Positions 15,299 through 23,599 of a DNA stretch of 30,539 bases are shown piece after piece. The notes beneath the pieces were generated by a model, which saw only the letters and a program-made list of their open reading frames with translations, ran no database searches and was not told the origin of the DNA. How positions within the stretch are numbered: the first letter of the stretch is position 1; each line of letters begins with the position of its first letter. Made by a program: the position numbers and the translations under genes. Source of the DNA: JABDPF01 sp036351575 (GTDB taxonomy: Bacteria > Pseudomonadota > Gammaproteobacteria > Xanthomonadales > SZUA-36); NCBI GenBank assembly GCA_036351575.1, contig JAZBPJ010000119.1, positions 1 to 30,539 of the forward strand, read 5' to 3'.

Positions 15299-16117
15299 TT
15301 ACTTGAAGCCGCGCGTCTGCTTGATCTGGTCGTAGGCGGTATTGATCTCGCGCACGCGGGTCTTGGCCATGTCCATCATCTCCTCGGGCAGACCCCGCGA
15401 GACCAGCTTGTCCGGATGATACTGGCTGACCAGTTTGCGGTAAGCGCGTTTCACCTCGGAATCGCTGGCCGACGGCTTCAAACCGAGCTGCGCATAGGCC
15501 TGCTCCAGCGTGACAACGCTGCTTCCCGCTGCTCTCTGCCCGCCGGCCCGGCCATGGCCGCCAGCGTATCCGCCGCTTCGCGCTGCCATCATCGCCGCAA
15601 ACACTTGCGCCGGAACGCGCAGCTCCGTGGCCACCTTCTGCAGGATGGCCGTTTCCTCCGCGCTTACCGAGCCGCTGGAAAAAGCCGCCTCCACCAGGAT
15701 TTCAAGGAACATCTGGCGCAGGTCCTGCCGCACCGCGGAGGCCTGCAGGAAGGGGCGCAGCGCGGATTCGAGGCTGAAACCGGCCGACTTGCCCTCGTTG
15801 AACAGCCTGATTGCACGCTGGCGATGGTCTCCGGTGATGTGCATCTGTGCCATCAGGTCCTCGACCATGCGGATCTCGGTCTGCGTGACCCGGCCGTCGG
15901 CCTTGCTCAGGTGACCCAGGCAGGAGAACAGCGCATCGAAGAAGGTGTGCTGGGTCTTGCTGACACCGACGATCCCGGCGATGAAACGATCGACCAGGTG
16001 CCCGAGCAGCGCGCCGATCAGCATGCCGCTGATACCGCCCCGGAACAGGCCCAGCGCAGCGCCGAGGATCTTGCCCCACCAGTGTTTCGGAATGTTGAAT
16101 TGACTGCCTGCGCTCAC
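15299..16117 (-). CDS. djlA: Membrane-anchored co-chaperone DjlA
   Basis: The 272 residues have the DjlA order of domains. First comes an N-terminal glycine-rich membrane segment (about 16-50, with GxxxG-type spacing that drives dimerisation in this family). A TerB-like helical domain follows (about 57-175, with KADGRVTQTE). After a Gly/Arg-rich linker (181-199) comes a C-terminal J domain (about 203-270) with the HPD motif at 234-236. The J domain faces the cytoplasm and stimulates DnaK. The gene is divergent from purC. Structured element D follows its stop by 27 nt. Confidence 0.93.
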   Translation of the reverse strand: MSAGSQFNIPKHWWGKILGAALGLFRGGISGMLIGALLGHLVDRFIAGIVGVSKTQHTFFDALFSCLGHLSKADGRVTQTEIRMVEDLMAQMHITGDHRQRAIRLFNEGKSAGFSLESALRPFLQASAVRQDLRQMFLEILVEAAFSSGSVSAEETAILQKVATELRVPAQVFAAMMAARSGGYAGGHGRAGGQRAAGSSVVTLEQAYAQLGLKPSASDSEVKRAYRKLVSQYHPDKLVSRGLPEEMMDMAKTRVREINTAYDQIKQTRGFK

Positions 16118-16132
16118 GGACGTCCACGGCTG

Positions 16133-16161
16133 TTAATCATCGAAGGCACGAAGTATATAAT
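16133..16161 (+). promoter_or_regulatory. Candidate purC promoter
   Basis: A perfect -10 hexamer TATAAT lies at 16156-16161, with a weak -35 (TTAATC, 16133-16138) 17 nt upstream. The leader to the purC ATG would be about 77 nt. On the opposite strand the same AT-rich patch offers TATACT for djlA. No PurR-like operator was seen. Confidence 0.45.
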
Positions 16162-16244
16162 CCTCTTCATTCACACGCCCACTGCCGGAAGACATTTTGC
16201 CGGCGATCACGGGCGACCCGCGCAGCCAGGGAGCCAGCCAAGCG

Positions 16245-17147
16245 ATGAACATCCCCGCCTACGACGCCAGCCTCGTAACCCGGTATCCGCTGATCCACCA
16301 GGGCAAGGTCCGCGACAGTTTCGCCATCGATGACGAGCACATGCTGATCGTCGCCTCGGACCGTCTTTCTGCATTCGACGTGGTGATGAAAGACCCGATT
16401 CCCGGCAAGGGCGAGATCCTGACGCAGATTTCCAACTTCTGGTTTGAAAAAACCGCGCACATCATCGAAAACCACCTGACCGGCATTCCGGTTTCCGCGG
16501 TGATCGACGACGCGGAGCTGCTCAAGGTACTGGAACACCGCTCCGTGGTGGTCAGGCGCCTCAAGCCCCTGCCGGTGGAATCAGTGGTGCGCGGCTACCT
16601 GATCGGTTCCGGCTGGAAAGACTACCTGGCGACGGGCGCCGTCTGCGGTATCACCCTGCCCCCCGGGCTGCGCCAGGCCGACCGGCTTCCCGAGGTCATT
16701 TTCACCCCGGCCAGCAAGGCCGCCGCCGGGGACCATGACGAGAATATTGACTTCGCAACGGTCGAGGAACGCATCGGGGCGGATCTGGCCGCGCAGATGC
16801 GCGACGTCAGCATCGCGATTTACCGCTTCGCGGTGGAGCACGCCCGCGCGCGCGGCATCATCATCGCGGACACCAAGTTTGAATTCGGGCTGGATCGTTC
16901 AGGTAAGTTGCTGCTGATGGACGAGGTGCTGACCCCGGACTCGTCACGCTTCTGGCCGGAAGAGTCCTATGCGCCGGACAGCAGCCCGCCGAGCTACGAC
17001 AAGCAGTTCGTGCGGGACTACCTGGAAACGCTGGACTGGGACAAGCGCCCGCCGCCGCCGCCCGTTCCGGCCGACGTCGCGGAAGCCACCGCCGGCAAGT
17101 ACCGGGAAGCCCTGGAAAGGCTGACCGGCGAACCGCAGCAAGCCTGA
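16245..17147 (+). CDS. purC: Phosphoribosylaminoimidazole-succinocarboxamide synthase (SAICAR synthase)
   Basis: PurC joins CAIR and aspartate with ATP in purine synthesis. I chose the ATG at 16245 (300 residues), preceded by AGGGAG, rather than the upstream in-frame ATG at 16197, because MNIPAYDASLVTRYPL matches the normal N-terminus. The protein belongs to the longer form of the family (about 300 residues). Motifs visible are HQGKVRDSF, ASDRLSAFDVVM, PVESVVRGYLIGSGWKDY, KFEFGLD and DEVLTPDSSRFWP. A proline run lies near residue 266. The emrE-like gene follows after 15 nt with its own AAGGAGA, so the two are probably cotranscribed. Confidence 0.96.
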   Translation: MNIPAYDASLVTRYPLIHQGKVRDSFAIDDEHMLIVASDRLSAFDVVMKDPIPGKGEILTQISNFWFEKTAHIIENHLTGIPVSAVIDDAELLKVLEHRSVVVRRLKPLPVESVVRGYLIGSGWKDYLATGAVCGITLPPGLRQADRLPEVIFTPASKAAAGDHDENIDFATVEERIGADLAAQMRDVSIAIYRFAVEHARARGIIIADTKFEFGLDRSGKLLLMDEVLTPDSSRFWPEESYAPDSSPPSYDKQFVRDYLETLDWDKRPPPPPVPADVAEATAGKYREALERLTGEPQQA

Positions 17148-17162
17148 CAAGGAGAGAACAGC

Positions 17163-17495
17163 ATGCCGCACTGGCTTTTTCTTTCCATCGCCATTGTTTC
17201 CGAGGTCATCGGAACTTCCGCGCTCAAGGCTTCCGAAGGGTTCACGCGACTCTGGCCGTCGCTAATCGTCATTACGGGATACGCCCTGGCGTTTTACTTC
17301 CTGTCGCTGACGCTGAAAGCCATTCCGGTAGGCGTCGCCTACGCCGTGTGGGCCGGTGCGGGTATCGCCCTGATCGCCCTGATCGGGTGGCTGTTTTTCG
17401 GACAGGCGCTGGACGCGCCGGCGGTCATCGGCATGGGGCTGATCGTCGCCGGCGTCGTCGTCATCAACGTTTTTTCAAAGACCCTCGCGTATTGA
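17163..17495 (+). CDS. emrE: Small multidrug resistance transporter, EmrE type
   Basis: The 110 residues form four membrane helices. The first carries the essential glutamate (Glu14 in IVSEVIGTSALK). SEGFTRLWPS and the third-helix AYAVWAGAGIALI closely match EmrE, a proton-coupled exporter of quaternary amines and cationic dyes that works as an antiparallel dimer. AAGGAGA sits at good spacing before the ATG. It lies 15 nt after purC and ends 21 nt before the end of the convergent gcvH. The exact substrates are inference; guanidinium-type (Gdx/SugE) function is less likely given the EmrE-like SEGFTRLWP stretch. Confidence 0.9.
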   Translation: MPHWLFLSIAIVSEVIGTSALKASEGFTRLWPSLIVITGYALAFYFLSLTLKAIPVGVAYAVWAGAGIALIALIGWLFFGQALDAPAVIGMGLIVAGVVVINVFSKTLAY

Positions 17496-17516
17496 TCGCG
17501 CGGCCTTTTCGGCGGC

Positions 17517-17903
17517 TTACTCGTCCTGCAGCGCCTCGTAGGCCTCGGCGCTGAGCAGGCCCTCGAGTTCATCCGAATCCGCAAGCTGCAGGCGCAGCAG
17601 CCAGCCGTCTCCATAGGGATCGGAATTGACCAGTTCGGGCTCGTCCTCGAGCGCCGGGTTGGTCTCGACAACCTCGCCGGAAACCGGGGCATAAACGTCC
17701 GAGGCGGCCTTGACCGATTCGACCACGCCAAAGGCATCGCCCTGGCCGTAGCTCATACCCGGTTCGGGCAGCTCGACGTAAACCATGTCCCCCAACTGCG
17801 CCTGGGCATGGTCCGAAATGCCGACGATGACGGTACCGTCTCCTTCATCGCGGACCCATTCATGACTTTCCCTGTACAACAGGTCGGAACGCACTTCACT
17901 CAT
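17517..17903 (-). CDS. gcvH: Glycine cleavage system H protein
   Basis: GcvH is the lipoyl-bearing shuttle that carries the aminomethyl group between the P, T and L proteins. The 128 residues include SHEWVRDEGDGTVIVGIS and the lipoylation segment GVVESVKAASD, with Lys65 as attachment site, followed by APVSGEVVETN. The start is supported by GAGGAA 8 nt upstream. It lies 107 nt downstream of gcvT on the same strand. gcvP, which often follows gcvH, is not here, because the next gene is the convergent emrE. Confidence 0.97.
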   Translation of the reverse strand: MSEVRSDLLYRESHEWVRDEGDGTVIVGISDHAQAQLGDMVYVELPEPGMSYGQGDAFGVVESVKAASDVYAPVSGEVVETNPALEDEPELVNSDPYGDGWLLRLQLADSDELEGLLSAEAYEALQDE

Positions 17904-18010
17904 AGCTCGTTTCCTCGGCTGGATTACGATTGGATTTTAACACCCGTCGCGGGGCTTGTAAGGCCAAAATCATGCGCCCCGGCCCCTTTCTGACGCGCGC
18001 TTGACCATGG

Positions 18011-19096
18011 TCAGAGGACGCCATCGCAGACGGCGCCGTGCCGGACAAAAGGCGGTTTGACCAGGCGTGCCGGATAACGCTTGCCGCGAATTTCGACCTC
18101 GCATGAGCCAGCTGCATCGACCGGCACGCGGGCCAGCGCGATAGCCCGCTCCAGTGTCGGCGAGAAGGTTCCACTGGTCGTAACGCCCTCACCGGCGGCC
18201 GTGACCACGACATAGCCCGGGCGCAGCACGCCACGGCCCTCAAGGACCACGCCGGTCAGCTTGCGGGACAGGCCGTTCTCCAGTTGCCGCTCCAGGGCCT
18301 CGCGGCCGTTGAACCGCCGCTCGTCTTTCATCGCCACGGTCCAGCCCAGCGCGGACTCGAGCGGTGTCACGTCCTCGTCCATGTCCTGGCCGTAAAGGTG
18401 CATGCCCGCCTCGAGCCGCAGGGTATCGCGCGAAGCCAGCCCGCAGGGCTTTACACCCGCAGCCGCCAGGCGCCCCCAGAAGGTGATGGCTTCCTCGGCA
18501 GGCAACAGGATTTCATAACCGTCCTCGCCGGTGTAGCCGGTACGCGCGATAAACTGGCCACAGCACACCAACGCGCTGAACGGCGGCATCGAAGCAATGC
18601 CATCCACCATCTCCGCGGGCAGCAGCGAATGCACTTTTTCACGCGCTTCGGGTCCCTGGACGGCGATCATCGCCAGTTCAAAGTGCTCGGTCAGGGAAAT
18701 ACGGTACTCCATGCCGTTCCTGGCCAGCCAGGCCAGGCCCTTGTCCCGCGTCGCCGCGTTCACGACCAGCCGGTACCAGCTGTCGTCCATGTAGTAGGCG
18801 ATGAGGTCATCGATCACGCCGCCCGATTCGTTGAGCATGCAGCTGTACAGCGCCTTGCCGGCGGCCTTCAGTTTCGATACGTCGTTGGCCAGCAGGCGCA
18901 GCAGGAAATCACGCGCCTGCGGGCCGCGTATGTCCACCACGGTCATGTGCGAGACGTCGAACATGCCGGCGGCGGTGCGCACGGCCTTGTGCTCGTCCAT
19001 TTGCGAACCGTAGTGGATGGGCATGTTCCAGCCCACGAAATCCACCATGCGCGCACCGGCGGCGACATGGGCGTCGTAAAGATGTGTTCGATGCAT
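18011..19096 (-). CDS. gcvT: Glycine cleavage system T protein (aminomethyltransferase)
   Basis: GcvT transfers the methylene group from the H protein to tetrahydrofolate and releases ammonia. The 361 residues are normal for the family and include VDFVGWNMPIHYG, MFDVSHM, GGVIDDLIAY, RTGYTGEDGYEI and ASRDTLRLEAGMHLYGQD. The ATG at 19096 shares one base with the TGA of the molybdenum hydroxylase gene upstream, so its translation is probably coupled to that gene. No glycine riboswitch can precede it in the usual way because there is no untranslated leader, unless an internal promoter lies inside the hydroxylase gene. Confidence 0.97.
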   Translation of the reverse strand: MHRTHLYDAHVAAGARMVDFVGWNMPIHYGSQMDEHKAVRTAAGMFDVSHMTVVDIRGPQARDFLLRLLANDVSKLKAAGKALYSCMLNESGGVIDDLIAYYMDDSWYRLVVNAATRDKGLAWLARNGMEYRISLTEHFELAMIAVQGPEAREKVHSLLPAEMVDGIASMPPFSALVCCGQFIARTGYTGEDGYEILLPAEEAITFWGRLAAAGVKPCGLASRDTLRLEAGMHLYGQDMDEDVTPLESALGWTVAMKDERRFNGREALERQLENGLSRKLTGVVLEGRGVLRPGYVVVTAAGEGVTTSGTFSPTLERAIALARVPVDAAGSCEVEIRGKRYPARLVKPPFVRHGAVCDGVL

Positions 19097-21408
19097 CAGA
19101 CGCGGTTCCCTATTGGCAGTTCGCGCAGGCGCTTGCCGGTCGCCGCGTAAATCGCGTTGACCAGCGCCGGTGCGAAAGGCGGCACGCCCGGCTCGCCGAT
19201 GCCTGAAGGCGCCAGGTGGTTCTCGACGAAATACACCTCGGTTTGCGCCGGGTGCTCGCCGTAACGCACCACGCGGGCGTTGTTGAAATTGCCCTGTTGG
19301 ATGCGGCCGTTCTTCGCGGTGATGTTGCCATAGCGCACGAAGCCCAGGCCCATGATGGCGGCGCCCTCCTGCTGTGCGATGGCGCGGTCCATGTTGACCA
19401 CCTGGCCGCAGTCCACGGTCATCACCACGCGCGGCACGCTCCAGCTGCCGTCCTCGGCGACGGCGACCTCGACCACGGAGGCCGCGTAGCTGTCGAAACT
19501 GTATTGCGCCGCGATGCCGAGGCCGTGTCCCGGGGGCAGTTCCCGCCCCCAGCCGGCCTTTTCGGCAGCCAGTTCGATCACGCCGCGCAGGCGGCCGGTC
19601 TGGAAGGGATGGCCCTCCGTCGCTTCCATTCCAAAGGCCGTAATGTCGATGGTCCGGTCCGGCCCCAGCAATTCAAGCAGGTTGTCGAGCGGATCGACAC
19701 CGCGTGCGTGCGCAATTTCATCGGTAAACCCGTTGATGCCGAACGACTGAAAAATCGCGCAGACCGAGCGCAGCCAGCCGATGCGTACTTTCGCGGGCAC
19801 GCTGCCTTTCTCCATGCGCAGATTTTCGAGCGCGTAGGGAAGCGTCAGGGCGCCCAGCCCGAGTTCCAGCGTTGTCGGGCTGTTGGCGGCCGGGTCAAAT
19901 ATGGAAAAGATCGTCGGGTAAGCCAGGCGCTGGCGCCAGCCGGTCACCTTGCCCTCGGCGTCCATCGCAGCCGCGAAATGCTGGGCGCTGACCGAGTGGT
20001 AATAGCCGTGCCGCACTTCGTCCTCGCGGCTCCACTGCACACGCACCGGGGCGCCGATTTCCCGGGACAGCCGAACGGCCTCTTCCACATAGTCTCCCTT
20101 GCCCTTGCGTCCGAACGCACCTCCACAGAGCGTCATGTTGACGCGGATTTTATCCTCGGGCAGACCGGTGATGCCCGCCGCGATCGGAATCAGCGACTGC
20201 GGCGCCTGGGTCGGGGCCCAGATCTCACAGCCGTCAGCCGTGACCGAGGCGACCGCCACCGGCGGCTCCATCATCATGTGGTTCAGGTGCGGTGCGTAGT
20301 ACTCCGCCTCCAGCACGTGCGCGGCCTCTTCGGCCGCTGCCTCGAAGTCTCCCTCGTTGCGCACGGCCTCGCCGGGCTGGCGTACGGCATCCAGCAATGT
20401 CTGCTTGAAGGCTTTTGAATCATAGTCTGCATTAGGACCATGATCCCACTCGATCTCGAGCAAGTCGCGGGCTTTCAGTGCAGCCCAACTGTTGGAAGCG
20501 ATGACCGCCACGCCGCCCAGTGACTTGTACATGACCGGCGCCTCGGGTGCGGGCAGTTCGACAACGCGTTCCACGCCGGCGACCGCCATCGCTTTGTCCG
20601 CGTTGAAGGCCTTGACCTTGCCGAGCACTACCGGCGGCCGCGCAATGGCCGCGTATTTCATGCCGGGAACCCGCACGTCTGCGCCGTAAACGGCCTTGCC
20701 ACTGACGATATCTTCGAGGTCAACGCCCTTGAGGTTCTTGCCGATGTAGCGGAACTGGTCGACCTCCTTCAGCGTGAGCTCTTCCACGCCGGGAACGGCC
20801 AGCGTGGCGGCAGTGGCTGCCAGTTCGAAAAAGTCCGCGGACTGCCCGCTGGCTTCGTGCACCACGCGGTGATTCTCGGCGCGGCAGGCAGCGGCATCCA
20901 CCCCCCATTGCTGCGCGGCCGCCCGTTCCAGCATCAGCCGGACCGTGGCCCCCGCTTCGCGCATGCGTCGGTAAAAGGTGATGACAGACAACGAACCGCC
21001 CGTGTTCTGATCACCGAATTTCTTGTCGCCGGTGGCCTGTTCGACCACTACGCGCCGCCAGTCGGCCTCCATCTCGTCGGCCACCACAGAGGGCAGGCTG
21101 GTCTTGATGCCCTGCCCCATTTCGCAGCGATGAGAGACGATACGGACCGTGCCGTCGGCCTCGACGGTGACGTAGACGTCGGGCGACCAGGGGCCGGGAG
21201 CAGTTTCCGTGGCCGAAGCTGCCGCGGGAGACTCGCCTTCGCTGCAGCCGAACAGGGAAACGCCGACGACCAGCACGCCGCCCGCCTTGAGGAAATCACG
21301 GCGGCTGACCACCCGCACCGGGTTGAAACCGGCCTCGCGGGAGACCGCGGCGACAACCGGCTTGCGGGCGAAGGGGGGCATCATGTGATCGCTCAATTTG
21401 GTGCTCAT
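19096..21408 (-). CDS. Tat-exported molybdenum hydroxylase large subunit (isoquinoline 1-oxidoreductase beta-like)
   Basis: The 770 residues belong to the xanthine dehydrogenase family's molybdopterin-binding subunits, in the IorB-like branch that works with a separate 2Fe-2S subunit and no FAD subunit. The N-terminus has a twin-arginine signal, SRRDFLK (35-41), then a hydrophobic stretch ending in a lipobox-like SLFGC with Cys55. This suggests a lipid-anchored protein facing the periplasm. Cofactor segments include ARPPVVLGK, GGAFGRKGKGDYVEEA and the C-terminal GIGEPGVPPFAPA, with the likely catalytic Glu739. Enzymes of this type hydroxylate N-heterocycles or aldehydes and pass electrons to cytochromes. 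The substrate is unknown. The gene overlaps the 2Fe-2S gene by 4 nt and gcvT by 1 nt. Confidence 0.92.
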   Translation of the reverse strand: MSTKLSDHMMPPFARKPVVAAVSREAGFNPVRVVSRRDFLKAGGVLVVGVSLFGCSEGESPAAASATETAPGPWSPDVYVTVEADGTVRIVSHRCEMGQGIKTSLPSVVADEMEADWRRVVVEQATGDKKFGDQNTGGSLSVITFYRRMREAGATVRLMLERAAAQQWGVDAAACRAENHRVVHEASGQSADFFELAATAATLAVPGVEELTLKEVDQFRYIGKNLKGVDLEDIVSGKAVYGADVRVPGMKYAAIARPPVVLGKVKAFNADKAMAVAGVERVVELPAPEAPVMYKSLGGVAVIASNSWAALKARDLLEIEWDHGPNADYDSKAFKQTLLDAVRQPGEAVRNEGDFEAAAEEAAHVLEAEYYAPHLNHMMMEPPVAVASVTADGCEIWAPTQAPQSLIPIAAGITGLPEDKIRVNMTLCGGAFGRKGKGDYVEEAVRLSREIGAPVRVQWSREDEVRHGYYHSVSAQHFAAAMDAEGKVTGWRQRLAYPTIFSIFDPAANSPTTLELGLGALTLPYALENLRMEKGSVPAKVRIGWLRSVCAIFQSFGINGFTDEIAHARGVDPLDNLLELLGPDRTIDITAFGMEATEGHPFQTGRLRGVIELAAEKAGWGRELPPGHGLGIAAQYSFDSYAASVVEVAVAEDGSWSVPRVVMTVDCGQVVNMDRAIAQQEGAAIMGLGFVRYGNITAKNGRIQQGNFNNARVVRYGEHPAQTEVYFVENHLAPSGIGEPGVPPFAPALVNAIYAATGKRLRELPIGNRV

Positions 21409-21860
21409 GACTCACCTCCCGCAACCGTCTTGATGGCTTTTTCGATGCGCTGGTAGGTACCGCAGCGGCAGATCACGCCCTGCATTGAGGAACGAATTTC
21501 TTCCTCGCCGGGACTGGGATTCTGCGCGAGCAGCGAAGCGGCCTGCATGATCTGGCCAGGCTGGCAGTATCCGCACTGCGGCACGTCGTGCTCGGCCCAG
21601 GCGACCTGCAATGGGTGATCGCCACCAGTCGACAGGCCCTCGATGGTGGTGATTTCGGCGCCGTCCAGCGCAGCCATCGTCGTGGTGCAGGAGCGCACGG
21701 CCTGGCCGTTCATGTGTACCGTGCAGCTTCCGCAAAGCCCCTTGCCGCAGCCGTACTTGGTGCCGGTCAGCGCAAGTTCATCGCGCAGGTACCAGAGCAG
21801 CGGCATGTCGCCGTCGCCGTCGAAGCTGCGGGCTTCGCCGTTTACAGTCAGTGTGATCAT
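21405..21860 (-). CDS. 2Fe-2S subunit of molybdenum hydroxylase (isoquinoline 1-oxidoreductase alpha-like)
   Basis: The 151 residues carry the two [2Fe-2S] sites of this family: a ferredoxin-type site with Cys38, Cys43, Cys46 and Cys58 (KYGCGKGLCGSC), and a helical site with Cys96, Cys99, Cys131 and Cys133 (QCGYCQPGQ and CRCGTYQR). It relays electrons from the molybdenum centre. There is no signal peptide of its own, so it would be exported with the Tat-signal-bearing large subunit. Its start overlaps the methyltransferase stop (ATGA), and its end contains the strong GGGAGGTGA ribosome site of the large-subunit gene. Confidence 0.94.
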   Translation of the reverse strand: MITLTVNGEARSFDGDGDMPLLWYLRDELALTGTKYGCGKGLCGSCTVHMNGQAVRSCTTTMAALDGAEITTIEGLSTGGDHPLQVAWAEHDVPQCGYCQPGQIMQAASLLAQNPSPGEEEIRSSMQGVICRCGTYQRIEKAIKTVAGGES

Positions 21861-22726
21861 TCTTCGGTCTCCTGGGGTTTGCGGAACTTCAGCGTCATCC
21901 GGTTGGATTCACCGACAGACATCATGATAGCGCGTAAGCGGGGGTCGTCTCGGCTGGTGCTCATGACCGGCGGCAGGCGCCAGACCACGTCGTTTTCAGC
22001 GGGCTGGTCTTTCTCGTTCTGGTTGATCTCGATGGCGTCGATGTATTCGAACCCGGCCGCCTCCATGAACGCGATCACGGCGTCGCGTTTCAGGTAGCCG
22101 GCTTCGCCAGAAGCCCAGTCGTCCGGCATGTCGGGACGCGCTTCATGCTGCACGACGCCGACGATGCCGCCGGGCTTCAGCACGTCGTGCGCGTCCTTCA
22201 GGGCCTGGGTCAGGTAGCCGCCCTCACCCTCGAAGCGGGCCAGGTTGTGCAACGCGCGAATGAACAGCACCGTGTCGGCCGTGCCCTTCATTTCCTCGGG
22301 AAGCGAACCGAACGGGAACGCCGCGAAGGCGGCGCTGCCCGTGATTTTCCAGCCTTCAGCACCGGCCACCCAGTCCGCGGACCAGGTCTTGCGCTCTTCA
22401 AGCTGCTGCGCGGTGAAAAAACCGAAAAGCGGAAACATCTCAACGTCGTAGTCCGCGCCGATCAGGGTGCCTTCCGGGCCGAGGTAGGCCGCCAGGATCC
22501 GCGAGTACCAGCCGCCGCCGGGCAGCGCCTCGACCACCACGGTGCCGGGCGCGAGTTCAAAGAACGCCATCGTTTCGGCCGGGTTGCGGAACGGGTAGCG
22601 CATCTGTACCTCGGCGCTCTGCGCACTCATGGCCGCCTTCATTTTTTCACCGTCGTACGCGCCGGCATGCAGCGTTCCCGTAAAACAGGCAATGCTGACC
22701 AGCAGGAATACCAGATATTTCTTCAT
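21857..22726 (-). CDS. Exported class I methyltransferase-like protein
   Basis: I chose the ATG at 22726 (289 residues) because AGGGGAA lies 5 nt upstream and because it begins with a clean signal peptide (MKKYLVFLLV to about residue 21). The upstream in-frame start at 22798 would place non-signal residues first and run through the promoter. VVVEALPGGGWYSRIL at 63-78 is the nucleotide-binding loop of Rossmann-type methyltransferases, and LKPGGIVGVVQHE is the matching later strand. This combination fits the predicted exported methyltransferases of COG4798. S-adenosylmethionine is not expected in the periplasm, so the activity is in doubt. It heads an overlapping set with the molybdenum hydroxylase genes and gcvT. 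Confidence 0.85.
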   Translation of the reverse strand: MKKYLVFLLVSIACFTGTLHAGAYDGEKMKAAMSAQSAEVQMRYPFRNPAETMAFFELAPGTVVVEALPGGGWYSRILAAYLGPEGTLIGADYDVEMFPLFGFFTAQQLEERKTWSADWVAGAEGWKITGSAAFAAFPFGSLPEEMKGTADTVLFIRALHNLARFEGEGGYLTQALKDAHDVLKPGGIVGVVQHEARPDMPDDWASGEAGYLKRDAVIAFMEAAGFEYIDAIEINQNEKDQPAENDVVWRLPPVMSTSRDDPRLRAIMMSVGESNRMTLKFRKPQETEE

Positions 22727-22765
22727 TGCGTTCCCCTGCGAAATTTCACCAGAACAGTCGCATAC

Positions 22766-22771
22766 ATTATA
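22766..22771 (-). promoter_or_regulatory. Candidate -10 box for the methyltransferase-hydroxylase-gcvT-gcvH operon
   Basis: On the minus strand TATAAT (22771 to 22766) lies in the 80-nt gap upstream of the methyltransferase gene, giving a leader of about 33 nt. No good -35 box is seen at 16-18 nt spacing. If functional, it would start the transcript covering methyltransferase, both hydroxylase subunits, gcvT and possibly gcvH. Confidence 0.4.
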
Positions 22772-22806
22772 AAAGGCGATGGTTAAGGAATGACGCAAGC
22801 CCGGCT

Positions 22807-23595
22807 TCAGTGCACCTGGGATTCCATCAGGATCAGCATCATCATCAGTTCGGCGTTGCGCAGCATCGCCTCGCCTTCAAAGCGTTCCTCGGCCTGGGCG
22901 TTCATGATCTGGGCGGAATCGATGCGCCGCTGGATCAGGTCCTCGTCGATTTGCTCGTCGAACATGCGCTGGTAGGCATCCAGGCGGCCGCCCAGGTCGA
23001 TGATGGCCTGGTTGGTGATCCGCGTGAGCTCTTCCTGGAACTCGTTGTATTCCATCATGTTGCGAAGGTAGACCGTCTGGTTGCGAAAAGCGGCCAGCCG
23101 TTCGGCTGCCCGGGCCTGGTCCGCTGACGCTGTGTATTCGACGCTGTCCGCGATGGCCTCGCGAATGATGATGGCGTCGGCCGCCAGCGCATTCACATCC
23201 ACCATGCTGATCAGGATCGGGTTGCGGCGCGCGATTTCGGTCAGGCGGTCCTGGATGGCCGCGCCGTTGTCGTAGGCGAAACGGAACATCTCGACGGCGC
23301 CGGCCAGCAGGATCTCGCGGTCGACGATGCGGACCAGCGGTGTTACCAGCTCGTCGAACGACAGGCCGGCAGCCGGCGACCCGCCTGCATCGTCGGCATC
23401 GATGACCGGCTGCAGCAATTCCAGCATGGCAGGGTCCGTGCCGCCGGTGACCAGCATCAAGAGGCTGAGCTGGCGGTACTGCTCGCCGGGCGTCCTGTCT
23501 TCGATGGACTCGAGGCTGAAGGCAGCGCCGGCGGGCAGCGCCGGCATCAGCAGAAGAAGTGTCAGCGTGAATTTGAGCAGTGATCGCACGGGCAT
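22807..23595 (-). CDS. Exported helical protein of unknown function
   Basis: I do not recognise this 262-residue protein. It starts with a signal peptide (RSLLKFTLTLLLLMPALPAGA, cut near residue 24). The rest is rich in predicted helix, acidic, and without cysteines. A long segment in the second half, EYTASADQARAAERLAAF to AYQRMFDEQIDEDLIQRRID, may form coiled coils. It ends in a methionine-rich stretch. The start is ambiguous: ATG at 23595, or GTG at 23589, which is better spaced (6 nt) from GAGGGA. It follows the second lipoprotein gene by 4 nt, so the three genes probably form one operon and may act in the same envelope complex. It is not a paralogue of its neighbours. Confidence 0.8.
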   Translation of the reverse strand: MPVRSLLKFTLTLLLLMPALPAGAAFSLESIEDRTPGEQYRQLSLLMLVTGGTDPAMLELLQPVIDADDAGGSPAAGLSFDELVTPLVRIVDREILLAGAVEMFRFAYDNGAAIQDRLTEIARRNPILISMVDVNALAADAIIIREAIADSVEYTASADQARAAERLAAFRNQTVYLRNMMEYNEFQEELTRITNQAIIDLGGRLDAYQRMFDEQIDEDLIQRRIDSAQIMNAQAEERFEGEAMLRNAELMMMLILMESQVH

Positions 23596-23599
23596 TCCC

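Noticed and set aside
17904..18010. A glycine riboswitch between gcvT and gcvH
   Set aside because: The 107-nt gap is too short for a tandem glycine riboswitch and shows none of its conserved core, only short GC-rich inverted repeats.
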